NCBI GenBank assembly: GCA_947166945.1
Contig: CAMVGH010000001.1
Coordinates: forward strand, 31,012-95,011
DNA length: 64,000 nucleotides
Origin: an uncultured Clostridia bacterium
GTDB lineage: Bacteria; Bacillota; Clostridia; Oscillospirales; Ruminococcaceae
Direction of reading: 5' to 3'
Position numbers and translations under genes: made by a program
The notes under the pieces: generated by a model
What the model saw: the letters and a program-made list of their open reading frames with translations, nothing else
Told to the model about the DNA's origin: nothing
Database searches by the model: none
Shown: positions 19,516-28,752 of the stretch, one piece after another
Position numbering within the stretch: the stretch's first letter is position 1
Layout of the letters: every line of letters begins with the position of its first letter

Positions 19516-20472
19516 ATGAGCGAAAAGCTGCTGTTCAATAAGACATGGATCCCCCAGCGTGCCGATCCTTATGTATATCGTCACACGGACGGAAAGTATT
19601 ATTTCACTGCTTCCGTACCGGCTTATGACCGCATAGTCCTGAGGTGTTCGGATACCCTCGGAGGGCTTGCGGAGGCTGAGGAGAAAACGATATGGCTCTG
19701 CCACGAAAGCGGACCCATGAGCAAGCATATATGGGCGCCCGAACTGCACTATGTTTTCGGAAACTGGTACATATATTTCGCCGGCGGTGAAAAGGAGGAT
19801 ATCTGGAAGATACGCCCCTATGTCCTTGAATGTAAGGACAGCGACCCGATGACAGGAAAATGGACGGAGCTTGGAAAGATGCAGGCGCACCCCGACGATG
19901 AATTTTCGTTCAACGCTTTCTCGCTTGATGCGACTGTATTTGAAAGCGGAGGCTCGGAATATTATGTCTGGGCGGAAAAAGTAGGGGTAGGAAAGCAGAT
20001 CTCAAATCTGTACATTGCCCGTATGAAAGACGGACACACGCTCGATACGGTGCAGGTGCTCCTGACCACGCCCGATTACGACTGGGAGCGTCACGGCTTC
20101 TGGGTCAACGAGGGACCGGCGGTGATAAAACGCGGCGGGAAGATATTCCTCACCTACTCCGCAAGTGACACAGGGGTGGCTTACTGTATGGGTATGCTCA
20201 CCGCGGAGGAAGATTCCGATCTGCTCGATCCGCTCAGCTGGAAGAAGGAACGTTATCCTGTGCTTAAAACAGACGCGGAAAAGGGGATATACGGACCCGG
20301 ACACAATTCATTCACCACCGACGCGGACGGGAATGACATACTCGTATTCCATGCGAGAACGGAAGCCGAGATAGAGGGCGACCCGCTTTACAATCCTGAC
20401 CGCCACGCAATGCTGATGCCGGTACACTGGGAGAACGGAAGACCGGTATTCGGTTTTGACAATGTAATATAA
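19516..20472 (+). CDS. GH43 exo-alpha-1,5-L-arabinofuranosidase, cytoplasmic
   Basis: A 318-aa single-domain GH43 protein without a signal peptide, so it works inside on imported arabino-oligosaccharides. Asp17 (QRADPYVY), Asp138 (FSLDATVF) and Glu199 (VNEGPAV) are the likely base, pKa modulator and acid. Similarity to the WAPELH-type arabinofuranosidases (Streptomyces SaAraf43A, subfamily 26) suggests release of single arabinoses from the chain end. AAAGGAAA precedes ATG 19516, and 16 bases separate it from the ATPase gene. Confidence 0.82.
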   Translation: MSEKLLFNKTWIPQRADPYVYRHTDGKYYFTASVPAYDRIVLRCSDTLGGLAEAEEKTIWLCHESGPMSKHIWAPELHYVFGNWYIYFAGGEKEDIWKIRPYVLECKDSDPMTGKWTELGKMQAHPDDEFSFNAFSLDATVFESGGSEYYVWAEKVGVGKQISNLYIARMKDGHTLDTVQVLLTTPDYDWERHGFWVNEGPAVIKRGGKIFLTYSASDTGVAYCMGMLTAEEDSDLLDPLSWKKERYPVLKTDAEKGIYGPGHNSFTTDADGNDILVFHARTEAEIEGDPLYNPDRHAMLMPVHWENGRPVFGFDNVI

Positions 20473-20488
20473 CGAGGAGGGCAAAACA

Positions 20489-21661
20489 ATGGCAAGTCTG
20501 TCTCTGAAACATATTTATAAGATATATCCAAACGGATTTGAGGCTGTAAAGGACTTCAACCTTGAAGTCGAGGACAAGGAATTCATCATCTTTGTCGGTC
20601 CTTCCGGCTGCGGCAAATCCACTACCCTGCGAATGATCGCGGGACTGGAGGACATCTCCGACGGTGAATTCCTGATCGACGGAAAGATAATGAACGATGT
20701 TGAGCCCAAGGACAGGGATATCGCAATGGTATTCCAGAACTATGCGCTTTATCCTCATATGTCCGTAAAGGAGAATATGGCTTTCGGACTTAAACTTCGC
20801 AAGACCCCGAAGCACGAAGTCAATAAGAAAGTTGCGGACGCGTCGGTCATACTTGACCTTGAGGAACTTCTCGAACGCAAGCCCGCGGCGCTTTCCGGCG
20901 GTCAGCGCCAGCGTGTTGCGATGGGACGCGCGATAGTGCGTGAGCCGAAAGTGTTCCTTATGGACGAACCTCTTTCCAACCTTGACGCGAAACTGAGAGT
21001 GCAGATGCGTGCGGAGATATCCGCTCTGCATCAGAGACTCGGTGCTACCATTATTTACGTTACTCACGATCAGACCGAAGCTATGACGCTCGGTACCCGC
21101 ATTGTAGTAATGAAGGACGGCATCGTTCAGCAGGTGGCTTCCCCGCGTGAGCTGTACAACAATCCCGATAATCTGTTCGTTGCGGGATTTATCGGCTCAC
21201 CGCAGATGAATTTCGTAAATGCGGAAGTTCGCGAAGAGGGCGGCGACATATATCTTGATTTTGATGTCCATACAATAAAGCTTCCGGGTAAGAAAGCGGC
21301 AGCTGTCAGGGAAAAAGGATATGTTGGCAAAAAGGTCATTATGGGTATCCGTCCTGAGCGTATATTTGAGAGTGAAATGGAGCTTTCCGTTCACAAGGAT
21401 ACACAGATCGAGGTCAAGATCAACGGATATGAGCTGCTCGGCTCCGAGGCTCTGCTGTATTTCAGTCTTCTCAACGAGAAGCCCGGCGAGGTGGACCGCC
21501 AGTTCAGCGATGACGCATACGGCAATATCAAGAAAGTACAGTGGACAGCGAAGGTAGATGCCAATACCACGGCGCGTTACGGCAGCACTATAACCGTAGC
21601 GCTTGATCCGAACCGGATACATATTTTTGATAAGGATACCGAACAGGCAATAGTTCATTAA
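20489..21661 (+). CDS. msmX: Sugar importer ATPase, MsmX/UgpC (MalK) type
   Basis: A 390-aa ABC ATPase with Walker [10 protein letters not shown] (37-45), Q-loop Gln83, signature LSGGQ (135-139), Walker B with Asp159-Glu160, switch His193, and a C-terminal MalK-type regulatory OB domain (about 240-385). It is the only MalK-like ATPase in the window, while two permease pairs lie upstream, so it probably powers both. MsmX-type ATPases are known to serve several importers. GAGGAGG precedes ATG 20489. The symbol reflects family, not proven orthology. Confidence 0.9.
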   Translation: MASLSLKHIYKIYPNGFEAVKDFNLEVEDKEFIIFVGPSGCGKSTTLRMIAGLEDISDGEFLIDGKIMNDVEPKDRDIAMVFQNYALYPHMSVKENMAFGLKLRKTPKHEVNKKVADASVILDLEELLERKPAALSGGQRQRVAMGRAIVREPKVFLMDEPLSNLDAKLRVQMRAEISALHQRLGATIIYVTHDQTEAMTLGTRIVVMKDGIVQQVASPRELYNNPDNLFVAGFIGSPQMNFVNAEVREEGGDIYLDFDVHTIKLPGKKAAAVREKGYVGKKVIMGIRPERIFESEMELSVHKDTQIEVKINGYELLGSEALLYFSLLNEKPGEVDRQFSDDAYGNIKKVQWTAKVDANTTARYGSTITVALDPNRIHIFDKDTEQAIVH

Positions 21662-21684
21662 AGGCACACTGTTGGAGGGATAAT

Positions 21685-21894
21685 ATGAATGATACAAGTA
21701 TCACTATCAGAATGAATTCCGAGACGAAGGCGAGAGCGCAGGCATTGTTCAACTCACTCGGGCTGGATATGAGTACGGCTATAAATATGTTTCTTAACGA
21801 AGCGATCGAATTTCAGGGAATACCATTCGTGGTACGAAAGTACAGCGGCGGTGCTGAAAAGACATTTATTGATAATGCCGATATACTTTCCTGA
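21685..21894 (+). CDS. RelB/DinJ-family antitoxin, apparently without toxin
   Basis: A 69-aa protein of the RelB/DinJ ribbon-helix-helix family: N-terminal TSITIRMNSETKARAQALFNSLGLDMSTAINMFL motif with a GIPFVV segment after it. GGAGGG precedes ATG 21685. No RelE/YafQ-like frame follows; the next sequence is a terminator and the convergent araR-like gene. It sits 23 bases after the ATPase gene and may be a solitary remnant or a repressor acting in trans. Confidence 0.8.
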   Translation: MNDTSITIRMNSETKARAQALFNSLGLDMSTAINMFLNEAIEFQGIPFVVRKYSGGAEKTFIDNADILS

Positions 21895-21902
21895 AGAAAG
21901 AA

Positions 21903-21945
21903 GAGTCCGGGAGCGGCAATTGATATCGTTCCCGGACTTTATATT
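21903..21945 (+). terminator. Rho-independent terminator of the arabinan operon
   Basis: AGTCCGGGA (21903-21911) pairs with TCCCGGACT (21929-21937), followed by a T-rich run. It ends the co-directional run that begins at 2910. Confidence 0.75.
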
Positions 21946-21981
21946 TTATAATTGATCTGTTTATTAATATATGTACCGCTG

Positions 21982-23064
21982 TCAGCTGTTGATCTTCCTT
22001 ACCGAATCCCTGATGACCAGTTCGGGGGTAAACAATATGTCTTCTGCTGACTTTTCGGGATCCGCGATGCGTTTCAGCAGCAGTTCTGCCGCTGCTTCTC
22101 CGACTTTTTCATGCGGGTGGCGAACTGTAGTGAGCGGGATATCGCAGATAGCAGCGTATCTGGAGTCGTCGATCCCGACGACCGACAGATCTTCCGGCAC
22201 ACGGATCCTGTTTTCCTTACAGAATTTCAGCAGCTCTATCGCCAGCATATCATTGTAGCATACTGCCGCTGTGGACTTGCGAAGCATTTCAAGTATCCGC
22301 TTTTTTTCGTAAGTGAACAGCTTTGAGCTGTCCTCGGCAGCATACCAGATAAGGTTCTGTTCTGCTTCGGTCTTGCCGTGGGCGGCACAGCTCTCCGCAA
22401 AACCGCGGTAACGCTTATGCCCCTGTAGGTTGTCGAGAACAAAAAGTCCGCACAACTTTGTATGTCCGCAGCCGAAAAGATGATCCGCCGCGATCCTTCC
22501 TGCTGCCGCATCGTCCATAGCCACATACGGAGCCTCCGACCATTCATACTTTGCATTGAAGAATACAAGCGGTATGCCGCTTTTGCGTATCTCTTCATAA
22601 AGCCCGGTGTTGAGGTTCGGCAGGGCGCTCTTTGAAGGTTCCACTATCAGACCGCGTACTCCGTTGGCAAGCATACTTTTCAGGGCCTGTGTCTCCTCTG
22701 AGACAAGGTTGTGTGTTGTGGCGATCTGAAGAGGGCAGCCCGCATCGTTCAGCACTTTCTCGATACCGGTGATGATATGCGGGAAGATATAATCGCTGAA
22801 ATAAGTGGAGATGACACCTATGCTGCCGCCGGGTGCGGTCCTCGGAGAAACGCTGCCGCTGATATATGTGCCGCTGCCGCGCACACGGCAGATGATATTG
22901 TCTCTTTCGAGCTGCATGAGCGCCTGACGCACAGTCTGTCTGCTCACGTTATGAATGGCGCACAGTTCCTTTTCGGTAAGGAAACGGTCGCCGGACTTTA
23001 AGTGTTCGGCTGATATATATTCCTTTGCCCATTCGACGATGGTAAGATATTTGTAATCTTCCAT
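21982..23064 (-). CDS. araR: AraR-like repressor (GntR DNA-binding + LacI-type sensor)
   Basis: A 360-aa protein with a GntR winged helix (about 1-75, VSRQTVRQALMQLERDNII) fused to a LacI/periplasmic-binding-type sensor (about 90-355, ending TTVRHPHEKVGEAAAELLL). This combination is the hallmark of AraR, which leaves DNA when L-arabinose binds. The gene is divergent from a GH51 arabinofuranosidase. An AraR-like palindrome covers its own predicted -35 box, suggesting autoregulation, and a near-perfect operator lies before the endo-arabinanase at 2728-2747. The ligand assignment is inference from context. Confidence 0.85.
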   Translation of the reverse strand: MEDYKYLTIVEWAKEYISAEHLKSGDRFLTEKELCAIHNVSRQTVRQALMQLERDNIICRVRGSGTYISGSVSPRTAPGGSIGVISTYFSDYIFPHIITGIEKVLNDAGCPLQIATTHNLVSEETQALKSMLANGVRGLIVEPSKSALPNLNTGLYEEIRKSGIPLVFFNAKYEWSEAPYVAMDDAAAGRIAADHLFGCGHTKLCGLFVLDNLQGHKRYRGFAESCAAHGKTEAEQNLIWYAAEDSSKLFTYEKKRILEMLRKSTAAVCYNDMLAIELLKFCKENRIRVPEDLSVVGIDDSRYAAICDIPLTTVRHPHEKVGEAAAELLLKRIADPEKSAEDILFTPELVIRDSVRKINS

Positions 23065-23116
23065 GCTGATCTCCCTTTCTGTTGATCACAATAAACGACA
23101 ATACTTATTTACATAT

Positions 23117-23145
23117 ATTATATCATATTTCCGTAAATTTGTAAA
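23117..23145 (-). promoter_or_regulatory. Promoter of the araR-like gene
   Basis: On the minus strand, TTTACA (23145-23140), 17 bases, then TATAAT (23122-23117). The start would be near 23110, giving a leader of about 45 bases to ATG 23064. Confidence 0.7.
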
Positions 23146-23154
23146 GACAACTTT
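23135..23154. promoter_or_regulatory. AraR-like operator over the araR -35 box
   Basis: AAATTTGT-AAAG-ACAACTTT has the same 8-4-8 layout as the site at 2728-2747, with seven of eight arm pairs matching. It overlaps the -35 element of the araR-like gene, fitting self-repression. Confidence 0.65.
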
Positions 23155-23166
23155 GTGATAATATGC

Positions 23167-23186
23167 AAATTTGTACGCATTATCAA
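23167..23186. promoter_or_regulatory. AraR half-site upstream of the GH51 gene
   Basis: AAATTTGTACG (23167-23177) is identical to the left half of the strong operator, but the right half (ATTATCAA) is degenerate. It lies 81-100 bases before the GH51 start and 12 bases from the previous site, so two AraR dimers could bind together. Confidence 0.55.
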
Positions 23187-23266
23187 ATATACGGCAAACT
23201 TTTCAAAGAAAATTGTTGATGTTTCAAAACCCGTGGAAACCACCTTATAGCAATGAAAGGAGCAAT

Positions 23267-26059
23267 ATGAAAAAACAAATATTGAGCGTATTTATATGCG
23301 CGGCACTGATACTCGTCTGCGGGGGATGTGAGAACCCGCAGACACAGGAGAAAGCAGTCCCGGCGGAAGATGTACAGATATCCGCAGCGGCAGTACAGAC
23401 CGACCGCTCCGGCATATACGGAAAGGCGGGAGAAATATCCGCATACGACGCCGAAAACAGCAATTATTCATTGACGATCGACGCTGGAACTCCTGTCCAT
23501 GACATAAGTGACACGCTGTTCGGTATATTCATTGAGGATATCAATTTTGCCGCGGACGGCGGATTATATGCTGAAATGGTACAGAACCGCTCCTTTGAGT
23601 TCACGAAACTTGCAAGCGGGAATGAGCGTCACGCATGGTCCGATGTCGGCAGCATAACTGCACAGGTTCTGAGTGAAGACGGTCTGAACGAAAACAACCC
23701 GAACTATATGTCCCTCGAAAACAGCTCCGGCGAACGTGCGGGGATCGCAAACAAGGGTTTTCTTGACGGAATGGCAGTCACACAGGGTGCGGCTTACGAT
23801 ATTTCCGCATATATTCGCGGAACTGACGGCTACAGCGGCGCAGTATATTTTGCGATCACTGTGGACGGTGAGAGCGTCGCTGAGGAAACAGTTCCGGCAG
23901 TCACCGATAAATGGCATAGATACAAGGTGACGCTGACCTCTCCCGTAACTGCAAACAAGAATGTAAAACTGCAAGTACTGATAGATAACGGTGCGGTGGA
24001 TATCGACTTTGTTTCGATGTTCCCGCAGGACACATACAAGGGCAGACAGAACGGACTTCGCAAGGATCTTGCGGAGAAGCTCGAAGCGCTTGCGCCGAAA
24101 TTCCTTCGTTTTCCGGGCGGGTGCGTGACCGAAGGATATACGCTTGATCTTGCCTACGACTGGAAGGATTCCATAGGCGTCGGCAGCGACGGAGAACCTC
24201 TCCTGTTCGAAGGCACTTACGGTCATGTCGCGGCACGTAAGCAGGGTCAGAATATCTGGACAGACGAGCGCTCCACAAACGACCCGAATCCCTCATACAT
24301 GAGCTACGGACTTGGATTTTATGAGTATTTCCTGCTTGCGGAAGACCTGGGTGCTCTGCCTGTTCCGGTGGTCAACTGCGGTATGCATTGTATGGCGCAG
24401 GGTCACGGCAGCGAACCCGTACTGAACAGCGCCTCATTCAAAACCTATATACAGGACGCTCTCGATCTCGTGGAATTCTGCCGCGGTGATATTTCTACCA
24501 AGTGGGGAGCAGTGCGTACAGCAATGGGACATCCCGCGCCGTTCGAACTGAAATACGTTGGTATCGGCAATGAAAACTGGGGCGATGTGTTCTTTGAAAA
24601 ATACACCGCATTTGCGAATGCTTTCGCTGAGGCAAAGAAAAAAGATCCCGCAATGTACGGGGATATTGAACTTATATTCACCGCAGGACCCGATGACGGC
24701 GACAGCGGTCACGGAATGTATATGAGCGCGTACAAGTACGCCAAGGAAGAGCTTGACAACGGCGATTTTGATAACATCACTGACTTTGCCGGACTTATAG
24801 ACCACCATTATTACAACGCTCCGGAGTGGTTCCTCGAACACAGCGATTACTACGATGAAGCGAACTACAGCCGCGATACCGACAGCATGAAAACTTCACA
24901 GTACGGCGGCGGTATCCCTGTATTCCTCGGAGAGTATGCCGCACAGTCCAACAATATGAAGGCCGCTCTTGCCGAAGCTGCCTATATGACCGGACTTGAG
25001 CGCAACGGGGATATCGTGAAGCTCGCGGCGTATGCCCCGTTGTTCGGCAATCTTACCGCGACCCACTGGTCGCCCGATCTGATTTGGTTCAATAATCACA
25101 CCGTTACCTGCTCGACGAATTATTATGTTCAGCAGATATTCGGACGCAATGCCGGAACTGCCCTTTTGCAGTCAGATCTTCAGGGGGCGCAGCTTACCGA
25201 AAAGCCGCGGTTCGCCGGGAAGATCGGCGTCGGTACATGGAGTACGAAGGCATCTTTTGACAACATAAGGATAGTTGACAATGCGACAGGTGAAATACTT
25301 GCGGAAGACGATTTTTCTGCCGACAGCATAGGAAACTGGCAGAAAGTCTCGGACGGAAACTGGGCGGTAAAGGACGGAGTGCTTGAACAGTCATCTGCCG
25401 CCACAAATACCAACCTGTATGCGACTACCGGAACGGCTGTTTACTTCGGTGACGAGAGCTGGACGAACTATACCTATACCCTCGACGCAACGAAGATCTC
25501 CGGTGCGGAGGGCTTTCTGATACCGTTCTCGGTCGGCGATAAAAACAACAACTGGTTCTGGAATATCGGCGGCTGGAACAATACAGTCTCCTGTCTGCAA
25601 AGGGTAAAGGACGGAGTAAAGTCCGACCAGGTAAGCGGCACGGTAACGAACTGCCGCATACAGGACGGCAGGGCCTACGCGCTTAAAATAGTTGTTACGG
25701 ACGGCAATGTGAAGTGTTACATGGACGATAAGCTGATGATCGACTACGATATTCCCGAAAGCATGGAATCCGAGGCGTATCAGGTTGTAAGCACAGACAG
25801 TACCGGTGACATCATCATCAAGCTCGTAAATGAGAAGAACGCGCCCAAAACATTTGCCGCTGACATTCAGAATGCCGGAACACTCACGGGAACGGCAGAT
25901 GTAGAGACAGTTGCGGCAGACAGCATAACGGCGGATAACATTCTCGGAAAACCGGAAGCGGTCACATTGCAGACATCGGTGACTGACGGAATCACCGAAA
26001 AGTTCAGCTACACCGTTCCGCCGTATTCCGTGACTGTTCTGAGAATACACAGAAAGTGA
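23267..26059 (+). CDS. GH51 alpha-L-arabinofuranosidase lipoprotein
   Basis: A 930-aa protein from ATG 23267 (AAAGGAG upstream); an in-frame start at 23171 would put 32 residues before the signal and is unlikely. The lipobox ends at Cys21. A carbohydrate-binding-like insert (about 140-255) precedes the (beta/alpha)8 barrel. Glu436 in GIGNENWGD is the likely acid/base and Glu556 in FLGEYAAQ the nucleophile. A LamG/DUF1080-like domain (about 660-840, DDFSADSIGNW) is inserted before the last beta domain. It removes arabinose from arabinan or arabinoxylan at the cell surface. Divergent from araR, it is probably under its control. Confidence 0.88.
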   Translation: MKKQILSVFICAALILVCGGCENPQTQEKAVPAEDVQISAAAVQTDRSGIYGKAGEISAYDAENSNYSLTIDAGTPVHDISDTLFGIFIEDINFAADGGLYAEMVQNRSFEFTKLASGNERHAWSDVGSITAQVLSEDGLNENNPNYMSLENSSGERAGIANKGFLDGMAVTQGAAYDISAYIRGTDGYSGAVYFAITVDGESVAEETVPAVTDKWHRYKVTLTSPVTANKNVKLQVLIDNGAVDIDFVSMFPQDTYKGRQNGLRKDLAEKLEALAPKFLRFPGGCVTEGYTLDLAYDWKDSIGVGSDGEPLLFEGTYGHVAARKQGQNIWTDERSTNDPNPSYMSYGLGFYEYFLLAEDLGALPVPVVNCGMHCMAQGHGSEPVLNSASFKTYIQDALDLVEFCRGDISTKWGAVRTAMGHPAPFELKYVGIGNENWGDVFFEKYTAFANAFAEAKKKDPAMYGDIELIFTAGPDDGDSGHGMYMSAYKYAKEELDNGDFDNITDFAGLIDHHYYNAPEWFLEHSDYYDEANYSRDTDSMKTSQYGGGIPVFLGEYAAQSNNMKAALAEAAYMTGLERNGDIVKLAAYAPLFGNLTATHWSPDLIWFNNHTVTCSTNYYVQQIFGRNAGTALLQSDLQGAQLTEKPRFAGKIGVGTWSTKASFDNIRIVDNATGEILAEDDFSADSIGNWQKVSDGNWAVKDGVLEQSSAATNTNLYATTGTAVYFGDESWTNYTYTLDATKISGAEGFLIPFSVGDKNNNWFWNIGGWNNTVSCLQRVKDGVKSDQVSGTVTNCRIQDGRAYALKIVVTDGNVKCYMDDKLMIDYDIPESMESEAYQVVSTDSTGDIIIKLVNEKNAPKTFAADIQNAGTLTGTADVETVAADSITADNILGKPEAVTLQTSVTDGITEKFSYTVPPYSVTVLRIHRK

Positions 26060-26615
26060 CCGTTGACCCCGGATTCAATCAGAAGGTCATTGATGTGAAT
26101 GTCGGCGGTACGCAGAATATCATTGATCTCTGCCTGTCCCACAAGGAATGCAGAAAACTCGTATATTGCAGCAGCACCGGCGCGATACCGGAAACGCAGA
26201 AAGGCACGGCTATCTGCGAGACGGATAATTTCGATGCCGGCAAGGTGGAAGGCTGTTACAGTCAGTCGAAAGCAATGGCAACACAGCTCGTTCTCGACGC
26301 AGTCCGCGAAAAGGGACTGAATGCCTGCGTCGTTCACCCAGCGGGATAATAGGACCGGAGGATTACGCTGTCGGAGAAACTACGGGAACTCTCATCAAGA
26401 TCATCAACGGCGATATGCCTATGGGAATAGACGGCTCCTTCAATCTCTGTGACGTGCGCGACCTCGCTCACGGAACGATAATGGCAGCGGATAAGGGTAC
26501 TGCCGATGAGCTTGGCTGCGCGATAGCGGCTGCGGCGGACGAAAAAAACGGCTACCTTGCGGGAGTGGATATCCTCTGCGATGGCGGCTGCACCAACGGG
26601 AAGAAATTCAGATAA
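26056..26615 (+). pseudogene. Frameshifted epimerase / short-chain dehydrogenase remnant
   Basis: Two frames join into one broken protein. The first (from GTG 26056) reads like the middle of an extended NAD-dependent epimerase/dehydratase (NVGGTQNIIDLCL, KLVYCSSTGAIPE, YSQSKAMA), lacking the N-terminal nucleotide-binding GxxGxxG. After HPAG the frame ends; shifted by one base at about 26345 it continues IIGPEDYAVGET and FNLCDVRDLAHG. The last 25 residues (YLAGVDILCDGGCTNG) resemble the end of a classical short-chain dehydrogenase instead. It is thus a deletion chimera with a single-base deletion. It starts within four bases of the GH51 stop. Confidence 0.8.
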
Positions 26616-26627
26616 GACATTGTGCTG

Positions 26628-26659
26628 AAAACTGGCTCCGGATCGGGAGCCAGTTTTTG
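26628..26659 (+). terminator. Rho-independent terminator
   Basis: AAAACTGGCTCC (26628-26639) pairs with GGAGCCAGTTTT (26646-26657), followed by TTG. It closes the GH51/pseudogene transcript. Confidence 0.85.
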
Positions 26660-26706
26660 TTTATTCTGCTCATTTTATGATACCGCCGTAAAAATGGCAG
26701 ACGTTA

Positions 26707-26735
26707 TTGACAAAAATGCCTGAATATATTATAAT
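26707..26735 (+). promoter_or_regulatory. Consensus promoter of the glycosyltransferase gene
   Basis: TTGACA (26707-26712), a 17-base spacer and TATAAT (26730-26735). The start would be near 26742, about 60 bases before ATG 26805. Confidence 0.8.
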
Positions 26736-26804
26736 TTATTATATATGTGTGCTTGTTCATGAATCCCGCCATAGTTTATTTTTATATTAACGGAGTTATG
26801 ATCT

Positions 26805-27755
26805 ATGCTGTCCGTAGTCGTTCTGACCTATAATTCAGATCCTGAAAAAATAAAGCTTACACTGCTTTCCATACTTATGCAAAAAAATATAGATCCGGAA
26901 ATAATAGTGAGTGATGACGGCTCGGCGGAAAATCATTTTGATGATATCGAAAAGCTGTTTGAAGAAATGGATTTCCGGAACTATATAATGCTGTCCTCGG
27001 ATACCAATAACGGGACCGTGAAAAACGTATGCAGGGCAATGGGAAAATGCTCCGGCGATTACGTCAAACTTATCGGACCCGGTGATTTCTTCTGTGATGA
27101 TCATGTTTTAAGCGAATGGTACGGATATATGAAAACGAACAGGTACGCGGTATCTTTCGGTGACGCGGTATTCTACAGCTTGAAAGATGACGGCATTGCC
27201 ATACACGATGTTGCTCATCAGCCGCAGAAAATGGAGCCGTATCTTAATGATAACTTTAAAATGAAGAAAATCCTGTATCTGATATACGGGGATTATATTT
27301 CCGGATCTGCGCTTATGTTTGAAAGGGAATGTCTTGAACGCTATGTAACATTGCTTGCGGACAAAGTGCGGCTGGCGGAAGATCTTGCGGTCAGACTTAT
27401 TATCGGTGACGATATAGATATAAAGTATTATAAAAAGACAGTGATTTTCTATGAATACGGGAGCGGAGTCTCTACCTCCGGAGACGATAAGTGGTATATG
27501 TTCTTCAGAAAGGAAGTGCAGGCGGTCAACACGATACTGCATGAAAGAATAAAGCATGATTGGTTCGGTATAAGATGCAGGATATGTGACCGGATATCGG
27601 AGCGTTTCAGAAACAAGTACATCGTTCTCGGCACAAGATATCTGCTGTATCCGTCACTGTTGAGATACAGGCGCTCCGCGGTCTGCAAAACGGTCACGGA
27701 AAATGTTGATGTGTCTTTTTATTCCGATATATGCCGCAAAAGGAACGAACTGTGA
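26805..27755 (+). CDS. Family 2 glycosyltransferase
   Basis: A 316-aa protein with a GT-A fold start (LSVVVLTYNSDPEKIKLTLLSIL), the nucleotide-binding VSDDGSAEN at about residues 45-53 and a GPGDFF stretch near 86-91 in the usual acceptor-metal region. Such enzymes transfer a sugar from a nucleotide donor to a surface polymer. Its end is basic and lacks a membrane helix. With the truncated flippase downstream it looks like the survivor of a small surface-polysaccharide cluster. GGAG lies upstream of ATG 26805. Confidence 0.82.
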   Translation: MLSVVVLTYNSDPEKIKLTLLSILMQKNIDPEIIVSDDGSAENHFDDIEKLFEEMDFRNYIMLSSDTNNGTVKNVCRAMGKCSGDYVKLIGPGDFFCDDHVLSEWYGYMKTNRYAVSFGDAVFYSLKDDGIAIHDVAHQPQKMEPYLNDNFKMKKILYLIYGDYISGSALMFERECLERYVTLLADKVRLAEDLAVRLIIGDDIDIKYYKKTVIFYEYGSGVSTSGDDKWYMFFRKEVQAVNTILHERIKHDWFGIRCRICDRISERFRNKYIVLGTRYLLYPSLLRYRRSAVCKTVTENVDVSFYSDICRKRNEL

Positions 27756-27932
27756 CCATGAATATGATACCTGCACTGATTGATCGATTCCGGTGGAATA
27801 TGCGTGAACCGTATGATCCGGTGCATACAACATGGATATAGTTCATCTCGTAAAAGATTATGATTATTATATGAAAGGGACAGAAAAGAACCCATCAAAT
27901 ATTCTTGGCTTTTTTGCCGCTGATTAACTTAT

Positions 27933-28547
27933 ATGGATAAGGGTAAAAGATTAGTCAGAGATATTCTGTTATTTGCGGTCGCTTCATTCGGTCCGAAGCT
28001 CATAAGTTTTCTTCTTGTACCGTTATATACAAGCTGCTTACCCACAGATGTATTCGGGACCGCGGATCTGTTGAATACGATCTATACATTATTGTTTTCG
28101 GTGCTGACGCTGGATATTCCGGAGGCAATATTGATCTATACTATCGAATATAAAGACGAACGGGAAAAAGCCGATCTTCCGATGCAGATAGGAATGTGGA
28201 TCCTCGGTATATCCACGGTCATGCTTTTAGTCTGCCTTTTACCGGTATGTTTTTTGTCTGACACTGAAAATATGCCTGTATTCTGCGGTTATATCTTCAT
28301 TCAGTATCTGAATAACGCTTTATATAATAATTATCTCGCCTATCTCAGAGGAACTGACCGCGTAAGCATAATAGTGACGAGTAGTATTATTTCTTCGATA
28401 TCTGTAACATTTTTCAATTTACTATTTATTCTTATCCTACAATGGGGACTTATGGGATTTTTAGCCGGAAATGTACTGGGCATGATGATCACGGACATAT
28501 ATATTATCGTAAAAGCGGGAAAAAATGGCATTTTTCCTTATCCCTGA
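27933..28547 (+). pseudogene. Truncated oligosaccharide flippase (Wzx/MATE-like)
   Basis: 204 codons resembling only the N-terminal 40 percent of a Wzx-type flippase (typically 450-500 aa): the start LLFAVASFGPKLISFLLVPLYTSCLPTDVFGTADLLNT is typical. About six membrane helices are present before an early stop at 28545. A shifted frame continues for about 30 codons (to about 28614) and then ends, consistent with a frameshift plus deletion. There is no good ribosome site before ATG 27933. The product is unlikely to work. Confidence 0.75.
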
Positions 28548-28617
28548 AAGTTCCTGACCGTTTAATTGTAAGGCGGACTGAGCTTCCGTATGTAACGCTG
28601 TTCTCACGGAGGTAAAA

Positions 28618-28692
28618 ATGGTGAGAAAAATAATCGGAACTGTCGGAGAGAAACGCCTTGCGCTTTTTGAGGTGCTTGACAGAATGAAGTGA
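28618..28692 (+). CDS. 24-residue ORF with a good ribosome site
   Basis: ATG 28618 follows ACGGAGG (28607-28613) and encodes 24 residues (VRKIIGTVGEKRLALFEVLD core) before TGA. A strong terminator follows 33 bases later. It could be a true small protein, a leader peptide or the stump of a deleted gene. No family is recognised. Confidence 0.35.
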   Translation: MVRKIIGTVGEKRLALFEVLDRMK

Positions 28693-28724
28693 TCCAGCGT
28701 TGACAGATGATACTGCGGTTTCGT

Positions 28725-28752
28725 GCCGGGGGGTTGATCCCCCGGCTTTTTT
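28725..28752 (+). terminator. Strong plus-strand terminator
   Basis: GCCGGGGG (28725-28732) pairs with CCCCCGGC (28739-28746), followed by TTTTTT. It overlaps the stop codon of the convergent methyltransferase gene. Confidence 0.85.

Noticed and set aside
21895-21981. Possible toxin gene after the RelB-like antitoxin
   Set aside because: Only about 90 bases, mostly terminator, separate it from the convergent araR-like gene. No RelE/YafQ-like frame fits on either strand.
27756-27932. 27-codon frame beginning ATGAATATGATACC
   Set aside because: It lacks a clear ribosome site and lies in a decayed stretch. It may be a remnant, but I cannot support a gene.
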